Origin: Lunatimonas sp.
GTDB lineage: Bacteria > Bacteroidota > Bacteroidia > Cytophagales > Cyclobacteriaceae
DNA length: 64,000 nucleotides
NCBI RefSeq assembly: GCF_020832325.1
Contig: NZ_JAFIEU010000029.1
Span: forward strand, 1-64,000
Direction of reading: 5' to 3'
In this document: positions 1 to 8,220 of the stretch, piece after piece
Position numbering within the stretch: the stretch's first letter is position 1
Layout: every line of letters starts with the position of its first letter
Program-made: the position numbers and the translations under genes
Notes under the pieces: generated by a model
What the model was told of the DNA's origin: nothing
Databases searched by the model: none
What the model saw: only the letters and a program-made list of their open reading frames with translations

Positions 1-1
1 A

Positions 2-121
2 TTGATGGTCGTGTTGCTCTTTGGCTGCCCGGAGGATTTTGAAAGAAAGCTCAACCAAATGAAAACCAGACATAAAAAACGTAAAAGAGACATCGACCGG
101 TATTACAAAAACGATGGCTAG
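2..121 (+). CDS. 3' end of an unidentified gene (partial)
   Basis: An open frame enters from the left edge and stops at TAG 119-121, giving the last 39 residues of a protein. The tail is very basic (MKTRHKKRKRDIDRYYKNDG at the end). I do not recognise it. It converges on the truncated kinase on the other strand, with the two stop codons about 1 base apart, so the junction that removed the kinase C-lobe lies essentially here. The gene to which it belongs may be the element or neighbour that replaced the rest of the kinase. Confidence 0.4.
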   Translation: MMVVLLFGCPEDFERKLNQMKTRHKKRKRDIDRYYKNDG

Positions 122-122
122 T

Positions 123-446
123 TTAACTTAGTAAAGTAGTAATAAAATCCAATATGGCATAAGCATATTTTTGGGTTTCTATTAATAGATTACCACTATC
201 TTCAAACTTTACAATATTCGGATGCTTCAACTTTTTCAAAATTTCAATTTCAAGCACATCACCATTTTGATCAAATTGTGTTCTATGCAATTTTGAGTAA
301 GAAAAGAGTTTTAAAAGTTTTGTCGTCTTCTCTTTGTCTTTTACACGATATGACTCTGCATAACTCCCTTTTTTTAAAAAGAAAGTAACGGTATACTTGT
401 CATCAATGACCTGACCTTTGGTTAATATGTTTTTTATATTATTCAT
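123..446 (-). pseudogene. Ser/Thr protein kinase, N-lobe only (truncated)
   Basis: The 107-aa product matches the start of a Hanks-type kinase. It has a glycine-rich loop (KKGSYAESY, about residues 26-34), a lysine in the following strand (KLLKLF), an alpha-C region with the pattern EIEILKKLKHPNIV (about 67-80) and a beta-5/hinge strand (YAILDFI). It then ends after five unrelated residues. There is no HRD catalytic loop, DFG or C-lobe, so it cannot be an active kinase. The start codon directly follows the stop of the lipoprotein gene (TAA then ATG, no spacer), so it is the last gene of the Hsp70 operon. The loss is probably due to a rearrangement at about 120-150. Confidence 0.7.
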
Positions 447-1106
447 TTAAAAAGCTTCATTTACATTACTTGGCTTAGTACTGAAATTCCCACTTTTTTG
501 AAGTACTAATTCATAAGTGAGGATATCATTAGATAGGATTTGTGGACCATCTTTACCAAATACCTCTTCATCAATAAAGCCTCCCTTTAAGGTGCCACAT
601 TTAGTTTGCTTCATTATCTTTTCCGGGTTCCAACCCTTTCCATAATAAAAGAATGGCTGATAAGTTCCGTTGGGTAATTGGAAAGTAAAATTGCCTCCAG
701 CTCTAATATAAGCATGCCTTACAACCACATCATCTTTTTTGATAGTGACTAAAACATCCGAATTATTAGAAGCCCTAACTTTTATCTCTGAGCAACCCCA
801 ATCAGAGCATGATTTATTTGAACCAAAACAATAAGCATAAGGAGCTGATCCTGAAGAAAGGGAATTATTGATATACCTATCATAGATTGCTTTTTCTTGT
901 CTTTCCTGTTCACGTTTAGTCTCTTCTGCTATTCGCTCTTGCTCCAACTTGAAAACACGTTCCGTTTCTTCAGCCTTACGCCTTTCTTCAAGTTCTATCC
1001 TTTGTTGCTCTTTTCTTGCTAATCGCCTTTGTCTTTCTTCTTCTGATTCGCATGAAGCAAGGACAAAGGATAATAGAATGATTGGGATAAAGAATTTTGC
1101 TTTCAT
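447..1106 (-). CDS. Coiled-coil lipoprotein of the Hsp70 operon
   Basis: 219 aa. A signal peptide with lipobox (SFVLASC, Cys about 19) is followed by a highly charged helix rich in E, R, K and Q (about 20-75), then a Cys-containing beta-rich domain (about 85-200) with paired cysteines (CFGSNKSC, CSDWGC). The helix suggests a coiled coil reaching across the periplasm. I do not recognise the C-terminal domain. The gene lies 11 bp after the Hsp70 gene and abuts the kinase gene, so it is operonic. As an outer- or inner-membrane lipoprotein it could be the envelope-side sensor of the system; this is inference from position only. Confidence 0.65.
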   Translation of the reverse strand: MKAKFFIPIILLSFVLASCESEEERQRRLARKEQQRIELEERRKAEETERVFKLEQERIAEETKREQERQEKAIYDRYINNSLSSGSAPYAYCFGSNKSCSDWGCSEIKVRASNNSDVLVTIKKDDVVVRHAYIRAGGNFTFQLPNGTYQPFFYYGKGWNPEKIMKQTKCGTLKGGFIDEEVFGKDGPQILSNDILTYELVLQKSGNFSTKPSNVNEAF

Positions 1107-1117
1107 ATTATTAACTT

Positions 1118-3652
1118 TTAACCAATTAATACCGAATCATCACCACTAGGTCTATCTACTGGCTCCAAACAGTCAATCACGGCAATTACAATTGGATGCA
1201 GTTCATCAACATCAGGACTTTCTCCGATTTTTTGCAATCCTTGATTTAAAAGTGTTCTTGCTTTATTTGGGTCTCTCCATCTGTAAGAACCAAAGTTTAG
1301 ATTATGTCTTCTTATAAAACCAATCAATTGATAAATGAATGTTAATTGGATAAAAATGCTGTTAATTTCATCTAGTAGAACATTACCAAGTTTTACATCT
1401 TTAACCTTGATAACTTCTTCTAATTGATTTTTTATTTGATCTACAACCTGTGTTGTTTTTTCGTTACCAAGTTCCTTATTAGCTTTTACAAGTCTGTAAT
1501 ATTCTTCTTTTAATTCGCCTTCTAATTTTGGCCATTCTGTTGTTTCGTTAAGTTCGTCAATGGTTTTGAGAGTTTTCCGAAGATTAGTCAGAACTTCCTG
1601 TTTTCCGTCAACATCATTCTTATTATTTTCAAAAGATTTTTCGATTGTTTCTAACTCGGATTCTGCTTTTTTCAGCTTTGCATCATCAGAATGATTTCCG
1701 TCTATTTTCAGTTCTGAAACAGCTCCTTTTGCCTTTCTAATTTCATTTGAAAGCCATTTTGTATCAACGGATTGAACCGTATCGGTTAGAACTTTTATTT
1801 CTTCAGTATAATCTAAATATGGGAAATAAGCTTGAATAGTAACTTCTTGTGATTTATCAATTTTAACTGTCAAATCAACATCGCTATTTTCAGGTAATAG
1901 AGCGGGTAAGTCTGTCCCGCTAATTAATATGTCATAAACGTGTTCGTTATAAATAGCTCTAGTACCTTCAGAAGCATGTTCACCCTGATAAAGTGGTATC
2001 TTGATGAAATCAGATTCCATCCCTGGCCTAATTTGTTTTTGTGTTTTCAGCCCGTTTTTTATCCCAATTAACGGAAGAGATTTGTTTCGTTCCAAGCCTG
2101 GAATTAAAGAAAAAACAATCTTTCCTGTTAATTTTTGTTTTATCTCTATTCCAAAATTGTAGGGCAATGTTTGCATAGATCCTATTCCCCCTAAACCTTG
2201 AATTACACTAAATGAATTAGGCTCACTTTCTAGCAAGTTACCTTTGTCATCATAAAGGGTAACTGTGAAAACATTGGTTTTCCCTTCATTCAATTGGACA
2301 TCAATTACTTCACCAATTGCATTGATTTCGATTTTACCACTTGACCAAGCGTTGTCGCCCCTTTTGATTTCAGCAAAAACTTTATCGGGTATTTCTCCTT
2401 CAGTTTTATCTTCTAATATTTTAAGCGTTACAAATTCTTCTGTTTCAACGGTTGATGCTTCGTGACCAATTTCAAGCTGGATTTTTGTTTTGTCTCTGGT
2501 TTGCTCTTTGATTTCTTCTGACAATTCAACAGTAGAAGCATATAATGCAGCACCTTTTGAAACAACTGTCATAGGGTCAACGCTTGTGTCAGGTTTGCAA
2601 ATTTGCTTTTCTAGCATTTCCCTTAATGTAGGTGATAAAGTCGGACCACCCACCAAAATGAGTGAATCCAAAGAACTTCCTTTAAGGTTATTCCTTTTTG
2701 TAAGAGTTAAACTACAATCAATTGCTTTTTGAAAAATTGGAGCAAGGACATTTCTAAGTTGTTCCTGTGTAACTGTAATGTCAATTTCTATTTCTTCACC
2801 TTCATCATCTTCTCCACATTCACCTGGGTCAACATATATATTGTGTGATTGATTGAATGAAAGGTTGTTTTTTATTTCTTCTGCGAAAAACTTTAATCCG
2901 CTTCTATACTCTTCTTTCTTGATGTCATCAGAAAGCAAATCATCAATTGAAAATCTTTCTTGGATGTGAGGTATTATAAGTTGGTCAACGATAGCATAAT
3001 CTAAATTCTTTCCGCCTAAGTAATTGTCTCCTTCTGTGTCAATTACTTTCATTATTCCATCTTCAACTTTGAGTAATGCAGCATCAAAAGTTCCACCACC
3101 AAAGTCAAAAACTAACCAAAAACCATCTTTCTTTTTACTGTCAAGACCATAAGCCATTGATGCTGCAACTGGTTCTTGAAGAACTTCAACGTGGTCAAAC
3201 CCCGCTAGCTTTCCTGCTCTTCTTGTAGCATCTATTTGGTTGTTTTTAAATGCAGCAGGAACAGTAATTACGGCTGCATTAATATTTTCATCTTGAACAT
3301 ATTCTTTTAGCCTTTTTAATACTTCTGCTGAAAGCTCCTCGGAAGAAAATTCTTTATTGACATTTGAAACAGAAAATCTTTTGTCGGTTCCCATTGTTCT
3401 TTTAAACTCAACAAAGGAGTTGAGAGATTTATTTCCTGAGAGTGATTTTAGACTTTCAGATCTATAGTTGGCATATGCTGGGTCACCTACTAAAATACTT
3501 CCATTGTTTCTAAATGAAACACAAGAAGGAGTTGTCTCTTTTTTTCTGTCTGGAAGCGCTTTAATAATTTCAACATTTCCCTTTTCCATTCTTGAAATTG
3601 CCGAGTTGGTTGTTCCCAAGTCAATTCCGTAGTCAATTTTTGTTCTTGCCAT
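1118..3652 (-). CDS. Diverged Hsp70 (DnaK-like) chaperone
   Basis: 844 aa, against about 600-640 for housekeeping DnaK. The nucleotide-binding domain is complete: phosphate-1 GIDLGTTNS (9-17), phosphate-2 DFGGGTFD (183-190), adenosine motif LVGGPTLSP (about 333-341). The usual hydrophobic linker and the start of the substrate-binding domain are interrupted: about 110 residues with beta-rich, Ig-like composition (about 400-500) sit before a recognisable SBD-beta start (YNFGIEI...FSLIPGLERN, about 500-530). A long helical C-terminal region (about 650-840) follows instead of a normal lid. It is the third gene of the operon, 11 bp after the GrpE-like gene. It is very likely a specialised Hsp70 served by the adjacent J-like and GrpE-like proteins. 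Confidence 0.9.
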   Translation of the reverse strand: MARTKIDYGIDLGTTNSAISRMEKGNVEIIKALPDRKKETTPSCVSFRNNGSILVGDPAYANYRSESLKSLSGNKSLNSFVEFKRTMGTDKRFSVSNVNKEFSSEELSAEVLKRLKEYVQDENINAAVITVPAAFKNNQIDATRRAGKLAGFDHVEVLQEPVAASMAYGLDSKKKDGFWLVFDFGGGTFDAALLKVEDGIMKVIDTEGDNYLGGKNLDYAIVDQLIIPHIQERFSIDDLLSDDIKKEEYRSGLKFFAEEIKNNLSFNQSHNIYVDPGECGEDDEGEEIEIDITVTQEQLRNVLAPIFQKAIDCSLTLTKRNNLKGSSLDSLILVGGPTLSPTLREMLEKQICKPDTSVDPMTVVSKGAALYASTVELSEEIKEQTRDKTKIQLEIGHEASTVETEEFVTLKILEDKTEGEIPDKVFAEIKRGDNAWSSGKIEINAIGEVIDVQLNEGKTNVFTVTLYDDKGNLLESEPNSFSVIQGLGGIGSMQTLPYNFGIEIKQKLTGKIVFSLIPGLERNKSLPLIGIKNGLKTQKQIRPGMESDFIKIPLYQGEHASEGTRAIYNEHVYDILISGTDLPALLPENSDVDLTVKIDKSQEVTIQAYFPYLDYTEEIKVLTDTVQSVDTKWLSNEIRKAKGAVSELKIDGNHSDDAKLKKAESELETIEKSFENNKNDVDGKQEVLTNLRKTLKTIDELNETTEWPKLEGELKEEYYRLVKANKELGNEKTTQVVDQIKNQLEEVIKVKDVKLGNVLLDEINSIFIQLTFIYQLIGFIRRHNLNFGSYRWRDPNKARTLLNQGLQKIGESPDVDELHPIVIAVIDCLEPVDRPSGDDSVLIG

Positions 3653-3663
3653 TGTGTAAAAAT

Positions 3664-4605
3664 TTAATTTTGAGAAACTTCAACCTGTGCTCTTTGAATC
3701 AAGATGCCATTAAAGTTTACTTGCGGTTTTATGATTTTAGAAATTATTTTTTTGCCTGATTCTAAGGTGTCATCTTCTACAAAGTTGATAACATCAATAT
3801 TCATTCTTTCGTCATATTCATTATTCAGTAAATTCACCATTTCGTAGCCGTTGGCTGCGAAATTTGCCTGAATACGCTCAATTCCCTTTTCCAATGGTTT
3901 TAGACCTTTTATATCTGCATCCATTCTTGAAATGTTCTTTTGCATCCTTACGATTTCATCAGCAACTTTTAGCGCAAGTGAATGGTCTGCTTTGTCGTTT
4001 GTCGTAATTGGTTGGCTTTTAGATTCTTCTTGTTGAACTTTCAATTGGGTTTCAAGAACATCAATTAGCTTATTGTCAAGCTTTAGACTTTCTTCTTCCA
4101 ATGATTTTTTGGTATTTCTAATTTGTGTTTCTATGTCAGTTTGACTTGACTTTATCCGCTTACCCAAGAACAAATACATCAATGCACCGAGAAGTAACGT
4201 TACTAACGTGGCAATAATCCAATACAATCGGTTTTTCTCAACGTCACCACCCAATTCAGAAATTCTGGTCTCTGCTTGTTGTCCTGTTTCTTGAATTTTA
4301 GTACCTAAATCGTCCGCAATTGTATTGATATTGCTTCGGTTTGTTTCGATCAGGCTACTTAAACTGTCAACCGTATTTTCAAGTGTGACGGCTTTACCGT
4401 TCAAACCGTTGATAGAATTTCGTTGCTGGTTTATAGTCGTTTGCTGACTGTTGACTTTTGATGTTAAACCGTCAATTTCTTGCTTTTGCTTTTCAATGGT
4501 TTTTTGAATAGCTGGAATTTGTTTAATCAACAAACTGTCTGATTGCGTTTGAGCAAAAAGATTTGAAGAGCCTAACAAGGCCACCATTAGTATTATTTTA
4601 TTCAT
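3664..4605 (-). CDS. Membrane-anchored coiled-coil protein with GrpE-like C-terminus
   Basis: 313 aa. Signal peptide (1-18, ending LFAQ), periplasmic coiled coil (about 25-120), one transmembrane helix (127-147) and a second coiled coil (150-195). The last 100 residues (about 205-313) follow the GrpE plan: a helix pair with a 'GYEMV' stretch, then a compact beta domain ending ILIQRAQVEVSQ, which parallels the GrpE ending (RpAxVxV). I infer a membrane-tethered nucleotide-exchange factor for the Hsp70 encoded next. Similarity is by pattern only and is weak enough that a structure comparison is needed. It sits 10 bp after the J-like gene. Confidence 0.6.
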   Translation of the reverse strand: MNKIILMVALLGSSNLFAQTQSDSLLIKQIPAIQKTIEKQKQEIDGLTSKVNSQQTTINQQRNSINGLNGKAVTLENTVDSLSSLIETNRSNINTIADDLGTKIQETGQQAETRISELGGDVEKNRLYWIIATLVTLLLGALMYLFLGKRIKSSQTDIETQIRNTKKSLEEESLKLDNKLIDVLETQLKVQQEESKSQPITTNDKADHSLALKVADEIVRMQKNISRMDADIKGLKPLEKGIERIQANFAANGYEMVNLLNNEYDERMNIDVINFVEDDTLESGKKIISKIIKPQVNFNGILIQRAQVEVSQN

Positions 4606-4615
4606 TTTTTAAATT

Positions 4616-6154
4616 TTATAAGCTTCTTAACCATCCAATAAAAAATAGAACCCCTAGGATACCGGCAATGCTAAAGACAACTTCCAATCCTTCTTCACCC
4701 CAAATTAAACCTACAAGAAGTAATAAGACAGCAATGCCGCCTGCCCATTTAGCCCAAGATGGCAATGACTTAGCTGTAAGTTGGGCACTGGCAAGAGTGT
4801 CATTTTTAATCCAATAAGCCAAATACTTTACCCTGTTCGTTTGAGCAAAGCCTAATTTACCAATCAGAAAATCAACTAGATTTTTATATTCAGAAACTTT
4901 GCTTGGATTTGAGCAACGTTGTATTATTTCAACGTCATTTACACTTATTCCATCACTTACAACTTCAACAACTTTATCCCAATTCAAACATTCTGCCTTC
5001 AATTTATCAACTTTTGAATAGTTGATGGTTTGATTGTAGGACATTGTCATTCGCATGCTAGCTAATTGGGCATCAATTTCGCTTATAGCCTTTTCGTAAG
5101 CCAATTTAATAGAACTTAAAATAGCAATAGCCTTGTTTATCTCTCGGTCTTTCATATCTTCAAGGGTTGCAAGACTATCTTTTGCTCGGTCTTTTGCCAT
5201 TTTCCCCACAGCAATTGAGTCAGCTAATTTGGTAAGCTTCTGAGAAGATTCAAGATAATTGTCACAAGAATTATTTTCCTGACTTTCATTGAAATAATCG
5301 ATACCACATTGCATTATTTCATTTGCTAATTGGTCTGCAAGTGCCTTGTATTTTAAATCGTTGGTGCCAAGTATAGATTTTAGTAATGTTAAATCGTCTT
5401 TGGTATTTGTATATAGTTTTAAACCAAACTCATATGCATTACCTTTATTCTCTTTACGTTTCTTTTTGCAACTGTCTATTTGGCTTTCAATCTTGTGTAG
5501 CGGTTCTTCTGTGAATTTTTGAGACAGATATTTTTGTGTAGTTCCATTGCAATTACTAAATAGTTTCAAAGTGTCGGCACTAGAATACTTTCCTTTGATT
5601 TGTTTAAGTATGTCATCTACAAACTTTTCAGTTTGCTTTTGATTGTCAATTGTATATGTTTGGTCGGCTACTGTATGGACGAAGTTTTCAAAAGTGGGTG
5701 ATTCAATCAGTTTGATTTTGGCTTCTATTCCTTCTTGTAGTTCTTGTTTAGATTCTCCAAGTAATTTCAATGTTCCGATATTATTGAAGCAAGAGAAGTT
5801 TTTTGAGGTTACTTCTTTACCATAGGTGATTTTATCCCAAATCTCGACTGCCTTTTCTTTGTCTCCATTTATTAGGTAGTTAATTGCAGTTTCATCAAAT
5901 GTGTTGGCTTTAAGAAACCAAAACAAAGAATGACTTACTTTATCTTGGTTTTGCTCTATTCCTGAAAAAGCTTTTGTGATGGAGCTTTCTGAACGGTCAA
6001 CATTTTCAAAAAATGGGAAATCGAGTTCAGATTCAACTTGTTTGCCAATACTTGCATACTTGGTGATTTTACTTTTCTGCTTTTGCAGTTCTTTTTCAGA
6101 AGAGTTAGCAAGAATGCCCGCAATTCTATATGGGTTGTCTTGAATCAGTTTCAT
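4616..6154 (-). CDS. J-like cochaperone candidate with two C-terminal TM helices
   Basis: 512 aa. The start (NPYRIAGILANSSEKELQKQ, residues 7-26) has the 'NPYRxLGxxxxASxxEIxxx' pattern of degenerate J-like domains found beside some bacterial Hsp70 genes. The HPD motif of true DnaJ is absent. The middle (about 60-460) is helical and may hold solenoid repeats. Two hydrophobic segments at about 470-484 and 492-509 anchor it in the membrane. It is the first gene of the operon. The likely job is to recruit or regulate the 844-aa Hsp70 at the inner membrane. The J-like assignment rests on the N-terminal pattern and gene context. Confidence 0.6.
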   Translation of the reverse strand: MKLIQDNPYRIAGILANSSEKELQKQKSKITKYASIGKQVESELDFPFFENVDRSESSITKAFSGIEQNQDKVSHSLFWFLKANTFDETAINYLINGDKEKAVEIWDKITYGKEVTSKNFSCFNNIGTLKLLGESKQELQEGIEAKIKLIESPTFENFVHTVADQTYTIDNQKQTEKFVDDILKQIKGKYSSADTLKLFSNCNGTTQKYLSQKFTEEPLHKIESQIDSCKKKRKENKGNAYEFGLKLYTNTKDDLTLLKSILGTNDLKYKALADQLANEIMQCGIDYFNESQENNSCDNYLESSQKLTKLADSIAVGKMAKDRAKDSLATLEDMKDREINKAIAILSSIKLAYEKAISEIDAQLASMRMTMSYNQTINYSKVDKLKAECLNWDKVVEVVSDGISVNDVEIIQRCSNPSKVSEYKNLVDFLIGKLGFAQTNRVKYLAYWIKNDTLASAQLTAKSLPSWAKWAGGIAVLLLLVGLIWGEEGLEVVFSIAGILGVLFFIGWLRSL

Positions 6155-6501
6155 TTACATCTTATTTATAGTATTCAAATGGTTTTGTCGAGCGTTGGCA
6201 AAAAATGGCTCTTTTGCAATACTTGGGCTGTGGGTTGCCTTGTGCTGTTTTGCAAATGTGCCATTTGTGCGGTTGGTTAAAATTGTTTTAAAAAAATGTG
6301 CGGTGGGCAAAAATAAACATACAGAAGCGTTGGCTTTTGGGTCGGCTGTCTGAATATTCACTTTTTCTGTCCTTATTTTCTTTTTATTTCTGTCGTTCAT
6401 TTTTACGCAGTTCGTTTTTTAAGCTTGCGGGTACCGGTTCCGTGATATCGAGCAGACGCAGAGATAGCAAGTCTGATCTCATATCACGTGTTATGCACAG
6501 A
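6155..6501. repeat. Non-coding mosaic with hairpin, between two accessory genes
   Basis: This 347-bp stretch holds the promoter region of the Hsp70 operon and repeated short words: GCGTTGGC at about 6191 and 6324, plus variants of TGTGC-GGTTGG and TGTGCGGTGGGC. Its right part contains a long imperfect hairpin (6441-6488): outer arms CGTGATAT / ATATCACG, inner arms CAGAC / GTCTG, with unpaired bases between them and a 13-nt tip. The minus-strand open frame through it has the low-complexity look of the spurious frames common in Bacteroidota intergenic mosaics, so I do not call a gene. Confidence 0.5.
6490..6498 (+). repeat. Left cassette end GTTATGCAC
   Basis: Exact inverted partner of 7429-7437. 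The pair sits 3 bp outside the stop and 15 bp outside the start of the TIR-like gene, like the ends of a single-gene cassette. Confidence 0.5.
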
Positions 6502-7413
6502 TTACTTTCTTAGGTATGTTTCATGGTTTTCTTCAAGAATTTTAATCAGCCTATCAATTGTTTCGCATTCAATTAATTTTACGTTTTCACTAAGATCACC
6601 TAAACCGCGAGCTAAGAAAGGTAAAGTGTGCTTATCTTTTGAGCATATTATTATGTTATCTCTATCTCTTAATGCATACCCGAGTTCAATTAGAGCACTT
6701 GTTGGTACTTTTTCTGGGTAATAAAATAGGAAGTTTCTACATTTTTCAATTGCATTGAAGTCTTCTCTCGCTGCAATTTCCGGTGGTTGGTATTCATGTT
6801 CATCGGAAAAGTAATTAGATGCGTTAAAGTTCGGCTTATAACCAATTTCTTCCAGTTTAGATTCAAGTTTTTTAATATCATTGTTTAAATCTTCTCTCTG
6901 TTTCTTTGTTTTATTTCCTGCTATGGCAAAAGATAAAAAAACAGAATAATCAAAATCGTCATTTTTTGCACCTTTAAGCCAGGAGTGTCTTCGGAATACA
7001 GATTTTTGATTTTTAAGTGAAAAAAACAATAAAATTGTCGCAATTATAAAGGGGGTCCACATATACCAAGCGTCCAGTAAATGTCCACTTCCTAATGTAC
7101 TTCCTAGTCCTATAAATCTTGAGTAAATTATTGACGAAAATAACAGTACTATAGCAGCCGAAATATTGTAGAAATTGAATTTAATTATGTTTGTCATTGA
7201 AATAATAATGGTAGTTAAAAAAGAAAAAGTTACGACCAATAAAGTTCCATCTAATAAGAATGATCTAAAACCTGGATAAGTAATATCAGGGTTTATTCCC
7301 TTGAAAAAAAACTGTATTAGAAAATAGGATAACCAAATTCCAACTGTATTTCCCAATAAAATTGCAATAGTTTGGATAATTGCCTGAACATTTCTTCCTT
7401 GATTAGCTGTCAT
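6502..7413 (-). CDS. Membrane-anchored TIR-like (putative NADase) effector
   Basis: 303 aa. Four hydrophobic helices (about 12-37, 52-73, 80-101, 115-133) are followed by a soluble alpha/beta domain (about 150-303). It begins DYSVFLSFA and contains SALIELGYAL, where E243 sits in the position of the catalytic Glu of TIR / nucleoside 2-deoxyribosyltransferase-like folds; the next strand is NIIICSKD. Such TM-plus-TIR-like proteins act as cell-killing effectors in signalling-based phage defence. Here no cyclase or other sensor gene is adjacent. The gene is tightly framed by inverted GTTATGCAC / GTGCATAAC sequences and is AT-rich. The substrate is not known; TIR-like is an inference from the motif pattern. 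Confidence 0.65.
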   Translation of the reverse strand: MTANQGRNVQAIIQTIAILLGNTVGIWLSYFLIQFFFKGINPDITYPGFRSFLLDGTLLVVTFSFLTTIIISMTNIIKFNFYNISAAIVLLFSSIIYSRFIGLGSTLGSGHLLDAWYMWTPFIIATILLFFSLKNQKSVFRRHSWLKGAKNDDFDYSVFLSFAIAGNKTKKQREDLNNDIKKLESKLEEIGYKPNFNASNYFSDEHEYQPPEIAAREDFNAIEKCRNFLFYYPEKVPTSALIELGYALRDRDNIIICSKDKHTLPFLARGLGDLSENVKLIECETIDRLIKILEENHETYLRK

Positions 7414-7428
7414 TTTTATTGATTATTT

Positions 7429-7437
7429 GTGCATAAC
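7429..7437 (-). repeat. Right cassette end GTGCATAAC
   Basis: Inverted partner of 6490-6498. Its last bases (AAC) are also the first bases of the duplicated segment that starts at 7435, so cassette end and duplication edge coincide. Confidence 0.5.
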
Positions 7438-8060
7438 TTTCCTATTGCTCTGGATTTTCCATACCCTGCTAACGTCTAGCTTGTCGGATTGATCCGGTAT
7501 GGTTTGCTTTAAAAATTCCTTTCCTCAACAGGTGAGTGAATTGATCGAAACACCTATAGTAAGATTTCGTCTATCCCATCCGAAAGCATCAGATCTCTAA
7601 TGCCGGGTTTGCTCAGTTCTAAAGATAAGGCTTTACCCTAAATATAAAAATACCCTGATCGGGGTAATTTTAAGTACCTATTTTAACTTATAGCATGATT
7701 AAATAATATAATATAAAGATTAAGCCAATATAAACGAATTTTCTTGGTACCGTGCCTACCTGCTTTTTGTGGCATTTTCCCAACCTACCCGAAAATTTGC
7801 TATTTTTATAACCAACCCAACCGTAGCCGTCATGCAGCATTTCCTAAAACGCCTCTCCCTCCTTTTCTTCACCCTCTTTGCCGCGCTCTCCCAGGCACAG
7901 CAGGTACCCGGACCCCGATTGATAGTCCGGGGCGACGACATGGGCTCCTCCGCTCGGCCAACCTGGCCAGCATAGAAGCCTTCGAAAAAGGAATCGAAAC
8001 ATCCATCGAACTGATGGTGATAACGCCCTGGTTTCCCGAAGCCGCCCAGCTGCTCCGCAA
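7435..8060 (+). repeat. Segmental duplication, left copy
   Basis: Near-identical to 8937-9561 (offset about 1,500). It contains, in order, an AACTTTCYTATTGCTCTG-type start, the word GCTAACGTCTAGCTTGTCGG, about 300 bp of non-coding upstream sequence and the first ~230 bp of the deacetylase-hydrolase gene. Homology stops abruptly at the CTCCGCAA sequence ending at 8060. The copies differ by scattered substitutions and small indels, so the event is not recent. Confidence 0.9.
7832..8060 (+). pseudogene. Broken 5' fragment of the deacetylase/serine-hydrolase gene
   Basis: Begins with the same ATG, signal peptide and GDDMGSS motif as the intact gene at 9332. A C is missing at about 7951 (TCCTCCGC here, TCCTCCCGC in the intact gene), which shifts the frame, and all sequence after about codon 76 is gone. 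It is a non-functional leftover of the duplication. Confidence 0.9.
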
Positions 8061-8220
8061 TGATATTCAGCTTGGAGAGGCAGGAATTTGGAAACGTTCT
8101 CTTCCAGCCTACTCCTAACGCCTTAAAGATACTAATCTTTCCATTTACTCGGAACCGCCCGCCTACAGAAGGCAAGCTGGATCCAAGGTGATGTTAGCGT
8201 GCGTTATCCCTTTCGAGTGC
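8061..8220. other. Unassigned junction sequence
   Basis: About 160 bp between the broken gene fragment and the antitoxin stop. It contains GTTAGCGTGCGTTAT at about 8195, partly complementary to the GCTAACG words that border the duplication copies. I see no gene. Confidence 0.4.

Noticed and set aside
6155-6400. 81-codon minus-strand frame upstream of the Hsp70 operon
   Set aside because: Low-complexity, no family look, and lies over a repeat-rich mosaic; such frames recur in Bacteroidota intergenic DNA.
7744-8175. Overlapping frames on both strands in the left duplication copy
   Set aside because: They are products of the decayed 5' fragment; alignment with 9332 shows the true frame and the missing base.
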